Shown here one piece after another: positions 45,909-54,588 of a DNA stretch of 64,000 nt. Within the stretch, counting starts at the first letter, position 1. Every line of letters begins with the position of its first letter. The position numbers and the translations under genes were made by a program. The stretch lies in assembly GCF_026342735.1 (NCBI RefSeq), contig NZ_JAPEMM010000002.1:930001-994000 (forward strand). Reading direction: 5' to 3'. The notes under the pieces were generated by a model. That model did not search any database. It was not told the origin of the DNA and saw nothing but the letters and a program-made list of their open reading frames with translations. The stretch is from Streptomyces sp. NBC_00193. Its GTDB lineage: Bacteria; Actinomycetota; Actinomycetes; Streptomycetales; Streptomycetaceae.

Positions 45909-46645
45909 TGGGTCGTCAGCCGGCCGTCCTCGCCGATCACGTGGAAGGCCACGGCCGGCGGTTCGTCCGTGTGGATGTACTCGTTGTCCCCGGACGCCGC
46001 CTCCCACGGGAGCCGGGTCGTGGACACCACGCCGGGGGCGACGAGCAGCGGCCGCCCGGCGAAGGTGGTCGCCGCGCCGGTGTGGGCGTGCCCGCACAGG
46101 AACGCCGTGAGGTGCGGGTGCCGTTCGGCCAGCGCCGCCAGCCGCTCCTCGCCGAACTGCCGGATGCCGTCCACGTACGGGATGTGCAGCGGGACGGGCG
46201 GGTGGTGGAAGGCGACCAGGACGGGCACCTCGCGCGGGGTGTCGGTGAGCACCCCGTCCAGCCAGGCGATCGTCGAGTCCTCCAGGTACCCGCGGTGTTC
46301 GCCGGGTACGGAGGAATCGCACACCGCGAGGACGAATCCGTCGCCGCGCAGCACCTGGTCGACCGGGGCCGCGGACGGGCGCCCCTCCCCCAGCAGACCG
46401 CGCCGGAAGGCGGTGCGGTCGTCGTGGTTCCCGGGACAGACGACCAGCGGATGGCGGGAGCCGAGGGCCTTGCGGGCCTCCTCGTACTCCTCCGGGCGCG
46501 CGTGATCGGCGATGTCCCCGCTCACCAGCACCGCGTCGAGCTCGTACGGGAGCCCCTCCAGGTACTCCATGACGACACGGGTCCGTTCGGCGGCCCGGTC
46601 CCCGCCATCGAGGTGGACGTCGCTGAGGTGGGCTATCACGATCAC
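45881..46645 (-). CDS. Calcineurin-like metallophosphoesterase (CpdA-like)
   Basis: The 254-residue enzyme has all metal-site motifs: AHLSDVHLDGG, VSGDIADHA, VCPGNHDDRTAF, VAFHHPPVPLH and LCGHAHTGAA. It is close to class III cyclic-nucleotide phosphodiesterases. GTG 46645 is supported by AAGGAG upstream. It is divergent from a TetR gene, separated by the 22-bp dyad at 46707, so it may be a target of that regulator. Confidence 0.87.
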   Translation of the reverse strand: MIVIAHLSDVHLDGGDRAAERTRVVMEYLEGLPYELDAVLVSGDIADHARPEEYEEARKALGSRHPLVVCPGNHDDRTAFRRGLLGEGRPSAAPVDQVLRGDGFVLAVCDSSVPGEHRGYLEDSTIAWLDGVLTDTPREVPVLVAFHHPPVPLHIPYVDGIRQFGEERLAALAERHPHLTAFLCGHAHTGAATTFAGRPLLVAPGVVSTTRLPWEAASGDNEYIHTDEPPAVAFHVIGEDGRLTTHYRVVVARR

Positions 46646-46706
46646 GGGCGCTGGCTCCTTCGGTCCGGAAGCTGGGATTGTATGCCCGCGGTACGAAGGC
46701 CCCGAG

Positions 46707-46728
46707 TTCATGACCCGTAGGTCAAGAA
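46707..46728. promoter_or_regulatory. TetR operator candidate between divergent genes
   Basis: TTCATGACC (46707-46715) and GGTCAAGAA (46720-46728) form inverted arms with eight of nine positions paired around CGTA. It lies 17-38 bp upstream of the TetR start codon and 62-83 bp upstream of the phosphoesterase. Confidence 0.72.
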
Positions 46729-46744
46729 TCGATAGCGTGAGGCC

Positions 46745-47353
46745 ATGGGCAGGCCGAGGAACTTCGAACCGGACGCGGTCATCGCACAGGCGATGGAGGC
46801 GTTCTGGACCAACGGGTACGCCGGCACCTCCCCCGCCGACCTCGCCGAGGCCACCGGGGTGGCCAAGGGCAGCCTGTACCACGCCTTCGGATCCAAGCGC
46901 GAACTGTTCGGCAAGGCCCTTGAGCTCTACGGCCGCACCGGCTCCGAGATGACGGAGGAGTTCCTCGCCCGGCCGAGCACGACCAAGGAATGCATCCGCG
47001 ACTACCTCACCCTCCTCGTGGACACGGACCTGAACGGCCCGGTCAGGCGCGGCTGCTTCGGCACCAACACCGCACTGGAACTCGGCGGACGGGACGAGGA
47101 GGCCACCCTGGCGGTTCACCGCATGGGGCAGCGCACCATCCAGCCCCTCACCGACCGCATCGAGCAGGGCCGCCGCGACGGGGACGTCGCCCCCGAGGTC
47201 GACGCCGGGGCGCAGGCGCAGTTCCTCCTGAACACCATCGTGGGGCTGCGCGTCATGGCCAAGACCTTCGACGGGCCGACACTGCACGGGATCATCGACA
47301 CCGCGTGCCCGCCGGTTCACCGGTCGGCTACGCCGAGGCCAAGGCCGCACTGA
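46745..47353 (+). CDS. TetR-family regulator, C-terminus altered by fusion
   Basis: The 202-residue protein has a typical TetR domain (MGRPRNFEPDAVIAQAMEAF, then GYAGTSPADLAEATGVAKGS and LYHAFGSKRELF) and a TetR_C domain with RRGCFGTNTALELG. The natural end would follow LHGIIDTA; instead the frame continues CPPVHRSATPRPRPH in sequence that in another frame encodes an SDR tail. The regulator is therefore nearly complete and may still work with a foreign C-terminus of about 15 residues. Confidence 0.82.
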   Translation: MGRPRNFEPDAVIAQAMEAFWTNGYAGTSPADLAEATGVAKGSLYHAFGSKRELFGKALELYGRTGSEMTEEFLARPSTTKECIRDYLTLLVDTDLNGPVRRGCFGTNTALELGGRDEEATLAVHRMGQRTIQPLTDRIEQGRRDGDVAPEVDAGAQAQFLLNTIVGLRVMAKTFDGPTLHGIIDTACPPVHRSATPRPRPH

Positions 47354-47664
47354 ACCAGCTCAGCAAGCGGCTCAGCGAGGAACTGGCACCGCGCGGCGTA
47401 CGCGTCAACACGGTCTCTCCCGGCTTCGTCTCGAGCCCGCTGTGGACCGAGCCGAAGGGTTTCGGCGGCAAGGTGGCCGACGCCTACGGTGTCAGCCACA
47501 GCGACCTGCTCGCGAACATCCCCGCGCAGTTCGGCCTCGCATCGGGACGCGTCACCACACCCGAGGAGGTCGCCGATCTGGTCGCCTTCCTCCTGTCCGA
47601 ACGCGCCGCCAACATCCACGGCGCCGACCACGTCATCGACGGCGGCACCCTCAAGGCCGGTTGA
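47314..47664 (+). pseudogene. 3' half of an SDR oxidoreductase gene
   Basis: The frame encodes GYAEAKAALNQLSKRLSEEL, with the catalytic Tyr and Lys, then VRVNTVSPGFVSSPLW and VADLVAFLLSERAANIHGAD, ending VIDGGTLKAG. These are the last 115 residues of a classical SDR. The Rossmann N-terminal half is missing and the segment starts directly inside the 3' end of the TetR gene, indicating a deletion that joined them. Confidence 0.75.
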
Positions 47665-47700
47665 CGGACACCCCGTTGGCCCCGCGGAGCTCTCGACGGC

Positions 47701-48441
47701 TTACGACTCCAGCAGCCGCAGCGCCTCCAGGGCCACGACGCTGCCCCTCGCCACCCCGTCCGCGACCACCTGCCGGTGCGGGTCGTAGCCGCCGGTCGCC
47801 TCCTCGTCCACGAGGTCGTCGGCGTTCGCCCCGTCCACCACCAGCACGCCGCCCGCGGTCAGCCCGCGCAGGGAAGCGGTCACCAGCAGCGCGGAGAGCT
47901 CCATCTCGATCGCGGCGACACCGGCCTTCTCGTACGCCGGGAAGGGGATGAGGCCCGGCTGGAAGGCGGCGCGCGTCCAGACGATCCCCCGGTGGTGGGG
48001 GACGCCCGCCTCGCGCGCCGCCCGCTCCAGCGCCAGTACCGCCTCGGGCGCGGACACCGCGGGATACTCCGGCGGCAGGAGCTGCGAGGTCACCCCGTCG
48101 TCGCGTACCGCCGCCTCGGCGATCACCAGGTCGCCGTCGGCGATGCCGGGACGGATCGCCCCCGCCGTGCCGAATCGGACGAGGGTGCGCACGCCCGCGT
48201 CGGCCAGCTCCTGGAAGAGCAGGACCGCCCCGGGTGCGCCGACCCCGTGCGAGGCGACGGTCACCGGGAGACCGTGCCAACTCCCGCTGAAGACACGGAA
48301 CTCGCGGTGATGGGACACCTCCTTGGCGTCTTCCAGCAGACCCGCGACGGCTTCGGCCCGCGCCGGGTCGCCGACGACGAGCGCGGAGGCCGGCAGGCCG
48401 GTGCGCGGGATGCGGGTGAGGGGCAGCAGGTCCTGCGTCAT
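47701..48441 (-). CDS. Nucleoside phosphorylase (uridine/purine, PNP_UDP family)
   Basis: The 246-residue enzyme has VVGDPARAEAVAGLL, the phosphate/ribose site VRFGTAGAIRPGI and the nucleoside-binding AIEMELSALL. It cleaves nucleosides with phosphate to base and ribose-1-phosphate. Its start overlaps the upstream permease stop by four bases, so nucleoside import and breakdown are coupled. Confidence 0.87.
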   Translation of the reverse strand: MTQDLLPLTRIPRTGLPASALVVGDPARAEAVAGLLEDAKEVSHHREFRVFSGSWHGLPVTVASHGVGAPGAVLLFQELADAGVRTLVRFGTAGAIRPGIADGDLVIAEAAVRDDGVTSQLLPPEYPAVSAPEAVLALERAAREAGVPHHRGIVWTRAAFQPGLIPFPAYEKAGVAAIEMELSALLVTASLRGLTAGGVLVVDGANADDLVDEEATGGYDPHRQVVADGVARGSVVALEALRLLES

Positions 48442-49304
48442 ACGACAACTCCAGTGGTACGGGCGGCACGGCGGCGGCCCGCCGTGGTCAGGAAGAGGGC
48501 CGCGAGCGTGACGGCGTACGGCGCGGCGTCCGTGGCCTGCTGCGGGAGGCCGAGGCCCTGCAGGCGGAAGCCGACCGCTTCGGCGACGGCGAACAGCAGG
48601 GCCGCGAGCAGGACACCGATGGGTGCGGCACGGCCGAGCATGACCGCGACCACGGCGATCCAGCCGCGGCCGGCGGTCATGTTCTCGGAGAACAAAGTGA
48701 CATTTCCGAGTGCTAGTTGGGCCCCCGCCAGACCGCAGAGCGTACCGGCGGCCAGGACGGCGCCGTAGCGGTAGTTCACGGGATTCACCCCCAGCGCCGC
48801 AGCGGCTTCGGGTGCTTCGCCGACGCCGCGCAGCCGCAGGCCCAGCACGTGGCGGGAGAGCGTGAAGGCGGTCAGGGCGACGGCGGCCCAGGAGAGGTAG
48901 GCGAGCGGTGACTGCCCGCCGATCAGCGGGAGTCCGGCCAGGGCGGGGTCGTCGAAGGTGCCCCGCACCCCGAAGACCGTGCGCAGCAGGAACCCGGTGA
49001 GCCCGAGGGCGAGCAGGTTCATGGCCACGCCCAGCACCACCGCGTCGCCGCGCAGTGTCACCGCGCCCACGGCCAGGATCAGGGAGTACGCGGCCGCGGC
49101 GAACGCCGCCGCGAGCACTCCGAGCCACGGACTGCCGGTGAACCAGCTCGTGGTGACCGCGCTGAAGCAGCCGATCAGCATCATGCCCTCGAGGCCGATG
49201 TTGAAGACACCGGCCCGCTCACAGATCGCCCCGCCGAGCGCGGCGAGCAGGATCGGGGTGAGCGCGCGGATCACCGAGAGGAAGAGGTCGGATTCGAGGG
49301 ACAT
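48438..49304 (-). CDS. Nucleoside ABC transporter permease (NupQ/BmpC-like)
   Basis: The 288-residue BPD_transp_2-type permease has about nine hydrophobic helices, with AALGGAICERAGVFNIGLEG followed by MMLIGCFSAV at the N-terminus, the hallmark of BMP-family nucleoside/simple sugar importers, and GLRLRGVGEAPEAAAALGVN near the coupling loop. It overlaps the upstream permease stop by one base and the phosphorylase start by four. Confidence 0.88.
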   Translation of the reverse strand: MSLESDLFLSVIRALTPILLAALGGAICERAGVFNIGLEGMMLIGCFSAVTTSWFTGSPWLGVLAAAFAAAAYSLILAVGAVTLRGDAVVLGVAMNLLALGLTGFLLRTVFGVRGTFDDPALAGLPLIGGQSPLAYLSWAAVALTAFTLSRHVLGLRLRGVGEAPEAAAALGVNPVNYRYGAVLAAGTLCGLAGAQLALGNVTLFSENMTAGRGWIAVVAVMLGRAAPIGVLLAALLFAVAEAVGFRLQGLGLPQQATDAAPYAVTLAALFLTTAGRRRAARTTGVVV

Positions 49305-50503
49305 CAGGCGACCTTCACGTTCTTGTTCTTGTTCTCGTTCTCGGCGTTGATGTCGTTCTCGGCGTTGCCTTCGTTCTCGGCGCTGCCTTCACTCTCGGAG
49401 CTGGTGTCGGCGTCCTCCGTACGCCGGCCCGTCCGCCGGGTCATCCGTGGCCTGGAGGCGAGCAGGACGATGACCAGGGCGTGCAGCACCTGTGTCAGCT
49501 CGCGCGGCACCTCGGTGGCCCGCTCCATGCTCAGGCCGCCGACCTGCAGGACCGTGAAGAAGAGCGCCGCGAGCACGGTGCCGAGCGGGGCGGCGTTGGC
49601 GAGCAGCGCCGCCGTCAGCCCGGTCCACGTGTAGCCGGGGGCGGTGAGCGCGCCGTCGAGGAAGCGGTGCGGGAAGCTCAGCGTCCCGATCGCTCCCACC
49701 AGGCCGGCGACGGCGCCCGAGGTGCCCATCAGGCGCAGGGTCAGCCGTGCCCGGTCCACGCCCGCATAGGCCGCGAACCGTGGGCCCAGACCGGTCATCC
49801 GGACCTCGTACCCGGCGCTGGTGCGCGTGTCCACGAAGAAGTGGACGGCTGCCGCCGCGACCACGAGGAGCAGGCCGGCGGTGACCGTGGTCGATCCGAG
49901 CGCGGGCAGCGCCACTCCCTCGGGCAGTCTCCGTGTCTGCGGCAGGCTGGAGCCGGGCTCCTTCAGCGGATACCGCGCCATGTAGGAGGCGAAGGAGACC
50001 GCCGGGTAGGACAGCAGCAGGCTGCTCACCAGCAGCGGTACCCCGAGGCGGGTCTCGTACACGGCGGCGAGCACGGCGTACGCGGCTCCGGCCGCCATCC
50101 CGGCGAGCAGGGACACGACGACGGTGAGCGGCGCGGGCAGGGGTGCGTAGAGGCCGGTGACCGTGGCGGCCAGACCTCCGAGCACCAGCTGACCGTCGCC
50201 GCCCAGGTTGATCAGTCCGGCACGGAGCGGCACGGACAGCGCGAGGGCCATCCCCAGGACGCTGGTGCCGGTGGTCAGCGTGGCGCCGATCCCGTCGGGG
50301 CCGAGGGAGCCGCTCAGAACGGCCCCGTACGCGGTGAACCGGTCCGCTCCGGTGGCTGCCAGCAGGAGCACTCCGATGAGGAGGGTGCCGGCCACGGAGA
50401 TCAGGACGGGTGAGCGCAGTGCGGAGGTGAGGGCGGCGCGGGTGGTCTGGACAGTGCGGGTGGTACGGGTGGTACGGGTGGTGCGGGTGGGCAGGGTGCT
50501 CAT
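49304..50503 (-). CDS. Nucleoside ABC transporter permease (NupP/BmpB-like) with odd low-complexity ends
   Basis: The 399-residue permease has the same family core (SVPLRAGLINLGGDGQLVLG, YEVRMTGLGPRFAAYAGV). Two ends are unusual. The N-terminus reads as an Arg-Thr-Thr repeat (TRTTRTTRTTRTV) encoded by 9-bp DNA repeats, and the last 35 residues are Ser/Glu/Asn-rich (ENEGNAENDINAENENKNKN), unlike any transporter tail I know and atypical for the local base composition. Both may come from repeat slippage. It is one base from the ABC ATPase remnant upstream. Confidence 0.86.
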   Translation of the reverse strand: MSTLPTRTTRTTRTTRTVQTTRAALTSALRSPVLISVAGTLLIGVLLLAATGADRFTAYGAVLSGSLGPDGIGATLTTGTSVLGMALALSVPLRAGLINLGGDGQLVLGGLAATVTGLYAPLPAPLTVVVSLLAGMAAGAAYAVLAAVYETRLGVPLLVSSLLLSYPAVSFASYMARYPLKEPGSSLPQTRRLPEGVALPALGSTTVTAGLLLVVAAAAVHFFVDTRTSAGYEVRMTGLGPRFAAYAGVDRARLTLRLMGTSGAVAGLVGAIGTLSFPHRFLDGALTAPGYTWTGLTAALLANAAPLGTVLAALFFTVLQVGGLSMERATEVPRELTQVLHALVIVLLASRPRMTRRTGRRTEDADTSSESEGSAENEGNAENDINAENENKNKNVKVA

Positions 50504-50504
50504 G

Positions 50505-51149
50505 TCAGGCCTCCGCTCCGGCCAGGGCCAGGCCCAGGGTGTGTTCGTCGGCCTCGTCCCGGGTGTAGGAGGCGGAGATCCGGCCCTCGTACATCACCAG
50601 GATCCGGTCCGACAGGCCGCGGATCTCGCTGAGTTCTGCCGAGACCAGGAGCACCGCGTGGCCTTCGTCCCGGTAGGCGATCAGCTGATCGTGGATCTGC
50701 TGGATCGCGCCGATGTCCACGCCGCGCGTGGGTTGCTCCACGAGCAACAGAGGCGCTCCGTGCGCGAGTTCCCTGCCCACCAGCAGCTTCTGCAGGTTGC
50801 CGCCGGACAGCGCGCCCGCCGCGGCCGCGGGTGAGGGGGCCTTGATCCCGTAGCGTTCGATCAGCGCACGGGCATGCGCGCGCAGGGCCGCCGGACGCAG
50901 CAGTCCCCTCCGGGTGGCGAGCGACCGCCGGTGGTGACCCATCGCCAGGTTCTCCGCGACGGAGGCGGCGGGCGCGGTGCCCACGGCGGCCCGGTCCTCC
51001 GGTACGTAGGCGAGGCCGGCCGCCCGGCGTGCGGACGCGGACGCGTGGGTGATGTCCTGCCCGGCGAGCTCCACGCGGCCGACGCCGACGGGGCGCAGCC
51101 CGGCGAGGGCCTCGATCAGCTCGCTCTGGCCGTTGCCCGCGGGTCCGGG
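50505..51149 (-). pseudogene. ABC transporter ATP-binding protein, only the second nucleotide-binding domain
   Basis: The remaining 215 codons start at the Walker A of the second NBD (GPAGNGQSELIEALAGL) and continue through AAGLAYVPEDR, the signature LSGGNLQKLLVGREL and LLVEQPTRGVDIGAIQQIHD to the natural end. The first NBD (about 280 residues) and the start codon are missing. Upstream sequence belongs to mtnC in another frame, so a deletion fused the two genes. The permeases downstream would therefore lack a working ATPase unless one is supplied elsewhere. Confidence 0.85.
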
Positions 51150-51819
51150 CCTCGATGTGGCCTTCCAGACCCTGCTCGTAGTACGGCTCCCCCGGCCGCC
51201 GCACGCCCACCGCCCGCCATCCCGCCGCCCGGGCGGCGTCCAGCTCACCCACGCGGTCGGAGAGGAAGAGCAGCCGGTCCGGGGAGATCCCGGTGTCCGC
51301 GGCGATCGCCCGGAAGGACCCGGCCTCCTGCTTGGGGCCCGCGTTCTCCGTGTCGTACCAGCCGCTGACGAGGTCGCGCAGATCTCCCTCCGCGCTGTGC
51401 CCGAACCACGCCCGCTGCGCGGCGACCGATCCGGACGAGTACACGTACAGGGCCGTGCCCGCCGCGTGCCAGCGCCGGAGCGCGGGCACCACGTCCGCGT
51501 AGAAGTGCGAGACGAGCTCACCCCGCGCGAACCCCTCGGCCCACAGCACGCCCTGAAGGGTTTTCAGCGGTGTCACCTTGCGGTCCTCGTCCAGCCAGGT
51601 GGTGAGCGCCCGTACGATCCGTGCCGGGTCCGCGTCCGGCTCGCCCAGCTCCGACCGTACCCGGGCGAGGGCCTGGGCCACCTCCGGTTCTGCGGACCGC
51701 TCGGCGATCAGGTCCGCGAACCGCTCGCGGGCGTACGGGTAGAGCACGTCGACGACGAAGCCGGTGGCGCTGGTGGTTCCTTCGATGTCCAGGACGACCG
51801 CGTCCACGGCACGGCTCAC
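51149..51819 (-). CDS. mtnC: Acireductone synthase (enolase-phosphatase), 3' end replaced
   Basis: The product has the MtnC/E1 HAD features VVLDIEGTTSATGFV (nucleophile region), YVYSSGSVAAQRAWF, SGWYDTENAGPKQEAGSF and LFLSDRVGELDAARAAGWRA. It converts 2,3-diketo-5-methylthiopentyl-1-phosphate to the acireductone in methionine salvage. The match stops at YYEQGLEGHIEA; the frame then runs on out of register through the ABC ATPase remnant to a stop at 50500, giving about 220 foreign residues. Only the last 10-15 native residues are lost, so activity is uncertain. GTG 51819 overlaps the mtnD stop by four bases. Confidence 0.82.
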
Positions 51820-52403
51820 GCCGCGTCCCCCGCCGTGATCGTGTCGAAGTCGGGGAAGCGCCGGGCGATCCGGCTGCCGGTGAAGGTGCCGATCCAGCCG
51901 TCCTCCTCGTGGAAGAAGCGGATCGCGGTGAAGGCCGGCCGGGTGCCCATGTCGAACCAGTGCGTGGTCCCCTTCGGCACGCCGAGCAGGTCGCCCCGCT
52001 CGCACAGCACCGCGTGGACCTCACCCGCCACGTGCAGGTAGAAGATGCCCGAACCGGCGACGAAGAAGCGCACCTCGTCGTCGTCATCGTGCGTGTGTTC
52101 CTCGAGGAACTTCTCCCGCGCGGCCTTCGCCTTCTCGGCGAAGCCGGGGTCGTCGTCATCGGGGTGCAGGGCGACCACGTCGACGGTGGCGAAACCCTCC
52201 TCCCCGGTCAGCCGGTCCATCTCGGCCCGGTAGGCCGCGAAGACGGCGTCGCTGTCGGCGTCCGCCGGAATGTCGTCGCGCACCGGCCACTGTTCGTAGC
52301 GGACCCCGAGCGGCGCCAGTGCGGCGGCGATCTCGGCGGGGTCGGCGGTTCGGCGCACGACGGTCTCGGGGCCGCTCTCCGGCCAGGTCGTCAGCAGCGT
52401 CAC
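51816..52403 (-). CDS. mtnD: Acireductone dioxygenase
   Basis: The 195-residue cupin has EEHTHDDDDEVRFFVAGSGIF interrupted here at 20 residues, continuing with YLHV: the His-x-His and Glu metal ligands of ARD, with the last His in PKGTTHWFDMG. It oxidises the acireductone to formate and the 2-keto acid precursor of methionine (Fe form). GTG 52403 follows GGAG. It is followed by mtnC with a four-base overlap. No mtnB or mtnA gene is visible in the window. Confidence 0.88.
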   Translation of the reverse strand: MTLLTTWPESGPETVVRRTADPAEIAAALAPLGVRYEQWPVRDDIPADADSDAVFAAYRAEMDRLTGEEGFATVDVVALHPDDDDPGFAEKAKAAREKFLEEHTHDDDDEVRFFVAGSGIFYLHVAGEVHAVLCERGDLLGVPKGTTHWFDMGTRPAFTAIRFFHEEDGWIGTFTGSRIARRFPDFDTITAGDAA

Positions 52404-52476
52404 GTAATGCTCCAGGGTGGAAGGGGGCGGGGTGAGGGGGTGCGGCCCCAGCCCCCGGCCGATTCTCGCCTCCGGT

Positions 52477-52500
52477 TGTTGCCGCAGCGTGGCGGCAACA
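52477..52500. promoter_or_regulatory. Perfect 9-bp hairpin/dyad between mtnD and the deacetylase gene
   Basis: TGTTGCCGC (52477-52485) and GCGGCAACA (52492-52500) pair perfectly around AGCGTG. It lies between divergent starts, so it is more likely an operator or 5'-leader hairpin than a terminator. The rest of 52404-52668 shows no gene. Confidence 0.45.
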
Positions 52501-52668
52501 TGGCAGGTGCGCCGTACGGAGTCGTTCCTGGGGAAGCCCACCGGCGGCGCCGGGAACAACCGGCCCCGCCTGAACGGTTGCACCGAACGTGGGGTCGATG
52601 CCGTATCGACGCGGTGCGCCCGCCGCACGCTCAGGCCACGACGTATTTCTGCAGGAGGACTGCTTTTC

Positions 52669-53502
52669 ATGACCGACCGGCCCTTGACGCTCATGGCAGT
52701 ACACGCCCACCCCGACGACGAGGCCACCAGCACCGGAGGGGTCCTCGCTCAGTACGCGGCGGAAGGCATCCGCACGGTTCTCGTGACCTGTACCGACGGC
52801 CGATGCGGTGACGGACCGGGGGGCACCAAGCCGGGTGCTCCCGGGCACGACCCGGCAGCCGTTGCCGTGATGCGCCGGCAAGAGCTGGAGGTGAGCCGTG
52901 ACGTGCTGAAGATCAGCGATCTGGAGACCCTCGACTACGCCGACTCCGGGATGATGGGCTGGCCGAGCAACGACGCCCCGGGAGCCTTCTGGCAGACCCC
53001 CGTCGAGGAAGGCGCCGCCCGTCTCGCGGAACTCATGCGGCACTACCGGCCCGACGTGGTCGTCACCTACGACGAGAACGGCTTCTACGGCCATCCCGAC
53101 CACATCCAGGCCCACCGCATCACGATGGCAGCACTGGAGATGACCGAGCTGACACCGAAGGTGTACTGGACGACGATGCCCCGGTCTGCGATGCAGCGGT
53201 TCGGGGAGGTCATGCGCGAGTTCGGGGAGGACATGCCGGAGCCGGATCCTGCCGAGGCCGCCGCACTGGCCGACATCGGCCTCCCGGACGAGGAGATCAC
53301 CACCTGGGTGGACACCACCGCGTACAGCGGTCAGAAGTACGATTCGCTGGCCGCGCACGCCAGCCAGGGCGAGAGCATCTTCTTCCTCAAGATGGGCAAG
53401 GAGAAGTTCGGCGAGCTCATGGGCGTGGAGACCTTCGTCCGCGTCAAGGACGCCACCGGCGCGGCCGTGCCCGAGACCGATCTCTTCGCCGGACTGCGCT
53501 GA
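52669..53502 (+). CDS. PIG-L family deacetylase (MshB/Mca-like)
   Basis: The 277-residue zinc hydrolase has the N-terminal AVHAHPDDEATSTGGVL (His14, Asp17 ligands) and the third ligand in YDENGFYGHPDHIQAH, and ends ETDLFAGL as Mca does. It removes an acyl group from a GlcNAc-type amine or cleaves mycothiol S-conjugates. Whether it is the housekeeping Mca, MshB or a paralogue cannot be decided here. AGGAGGA precedes the ATG. Confidence 0.85.
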   Translation: MTDRPLTLMAVHAHPDDEATSTGGVLAQYAAEGIRTVLVTCTDGRCGDGPGGTKPGAPGHDPAAVAVMRRQELEVSRDVLKISDLETLDYADSGMMGWPSNDAPGAFWQTPVEEGAARLAELMRHYRPDVVVTYDENGFYGHPDHIQAHRITMAALEMTELTPKVYWTTMPRSAMQRFGEVMREFGEDMPEPDPAEAAALADIGLPDEEITTWVDTTAYSGQKYDSLAAHASQGESIFFLKMGKEKFGELMGVETFVRVKDATGAAVPETDLFAGLR

Positions 53503-53663
53503 TCCGCCCGTCTGTCGCGCGGGGCCCGGGTGACCCCGCGTGACCTGCGGAGATACCGATCGTTCGGACGTGTCGCGCGATTCCTTCCGGCCGCCCGCAA
53601 GGGGGTAATGTCGTCCGGTCACGGACGGCGCTCGGACCGTCTGCTCAACCCAGGGGAACCACC

Positions 53664-54008
53664 ATGCCGACTGATCTGAACTCGCTGCGGGCAAGCCTCG
53701 CGTCAGGTGAGCACGCGTTCGCCGACACCTTGGCCTTCGTCGCCGCGCACTACGCGTATCAGCCGCAGGCGTTCCGCAACGGGGACCTGGAGAACGCCGC
53801 AGGCGAGAACGAGGGCTCCTGCAAGACCCTGGGACTGGCCCTGCTGGAGGGTCTCGGCGACGAAGAGGCGCTGCTGGCCTTCGGTGAGCACTACCGCAGC
53901 GTGCTGGCGACGCCGGACGGCACCGATCACGCGAACATTCGCAACCTGATGGCCCACGGCCTGGCCGGGGTGAGCTTCGCCGGGCAGCCGTTGACCCGCA
54001 CGAGCTGA
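53664..54008 (+). CDS. HopJ-type protein
   Basis: The 114-residue protein matches the HopJ family throughout: FADTLAFVAAHYAYQPQAF, GDLENAAGENEGSCKTLGLA and LLAFGEHYRSVLATPDGTDH, ending NIRNLMAHGL. HopJ was named as a type III effector, but the family is common in bacteria without such a system and its role is unknown. AGGGGAA precedes the ATG. Confidence 0.8.
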   Translation: MPTDLNSLRASLASGEHAFADTLAFVAAHYAYQPQAFRNGDLENAAGENEGSCKTLGLALLEGLGDEEALLAFGEHYRSVLATPDGTDHANIRNLMAHGLAGVSFAGQPLTRTS

Positions 54009-54036
54009 ACAGCGAAGTCCGGGCGAGCCTGAGCGG

Positions 54037-54588
54037 TCACTTCGCGGTCTGCGCGACGGTGTCCGAGATCAAGGCCGCCCGGACGGCCACCGGGCCGGCT
54101 GGGACGTCGACGAGCTCGTAGCCGAACCGCCGGTAGCTCTGTTCGTGGATCCGCTCGAACACCAGCGATTCCTCGAAGCTGATGCGTCGGGCGGCGGTGG
54201 GCTCGCAGAAGCCCAGGGTGCGGACGAAGAAGACCGGTTGCACGTAGACGCGCTCGCGGGTGATCCTCTCGATCTCGGCGGCGAGCGCGTCGGAAACCGG
54301 GCGTCCGAGATAGACGCTCAGGGCGTGGGTGCAGATCGGGGACCTGTCGTAGATCTGCACGGTCCCGCTCCCCGATGCGGGCCCCTGCACCTGCCGCCGC
54401 CGTTGCAGGTCGACGACTTCGTCGATGAAGGCCTCCCGCGTCCAGGGCTCGGCGTCGCCCCGGGCCTGCTCGCGCGCGATGACCGCGGTCGCCGCCTCCT
54501 CCACGACATCGAGCCCTTGCTCCCCGAGCGTGCGGAGGATCGTCGTCTTTCCGGCCCCGGGCGTTCCGGTGAGGACGTACCGCTTCAC
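54037..54588 (-). CDS. AAA_28-type ATPase/kinase
   Basis: The 183-residue P-loop protein has Walker A LTGTPGAGKTTILRTLGEQG at the N-terminus and YDRSPICTHALSVYLGRP like NadR-type and small nucleoside-kinase-like NTPases. Substrate unknown. Its start overlaps the stop of the winged-helix regulator by four bases, so the two are made together. Confidence 0.82.
   Translation of the reverse strand: MKRYVLTGTPGAGKTTILRTLGEQGLDVVEEAATAVIAREQARGDAEPWTREAFIDEVVDLQRRRQVQGPASGSGTVQIYDRSPICTHALSVYLGRPVSDALAAEIERITRERVYVQPVFFVRTLGFCEPTAARRISFEESLVFERIHEQSYRRFGYELVDVPAGPVAVRAALISDTVAQTAK

Noticed and set aside
50455..50500. Repeat array near 50455-50500 as a mobile-element scar
   Set aside because: The 9-bp repeats encode the in-frame Arg-Thr-Thr start of the permease, so simple slippage explains them.
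53664..54008. Type III secretion effector because of the HopJ name
   Set aside because: Streptomyces has no type III system and the HopJ family is widespread; the label reflects history only.
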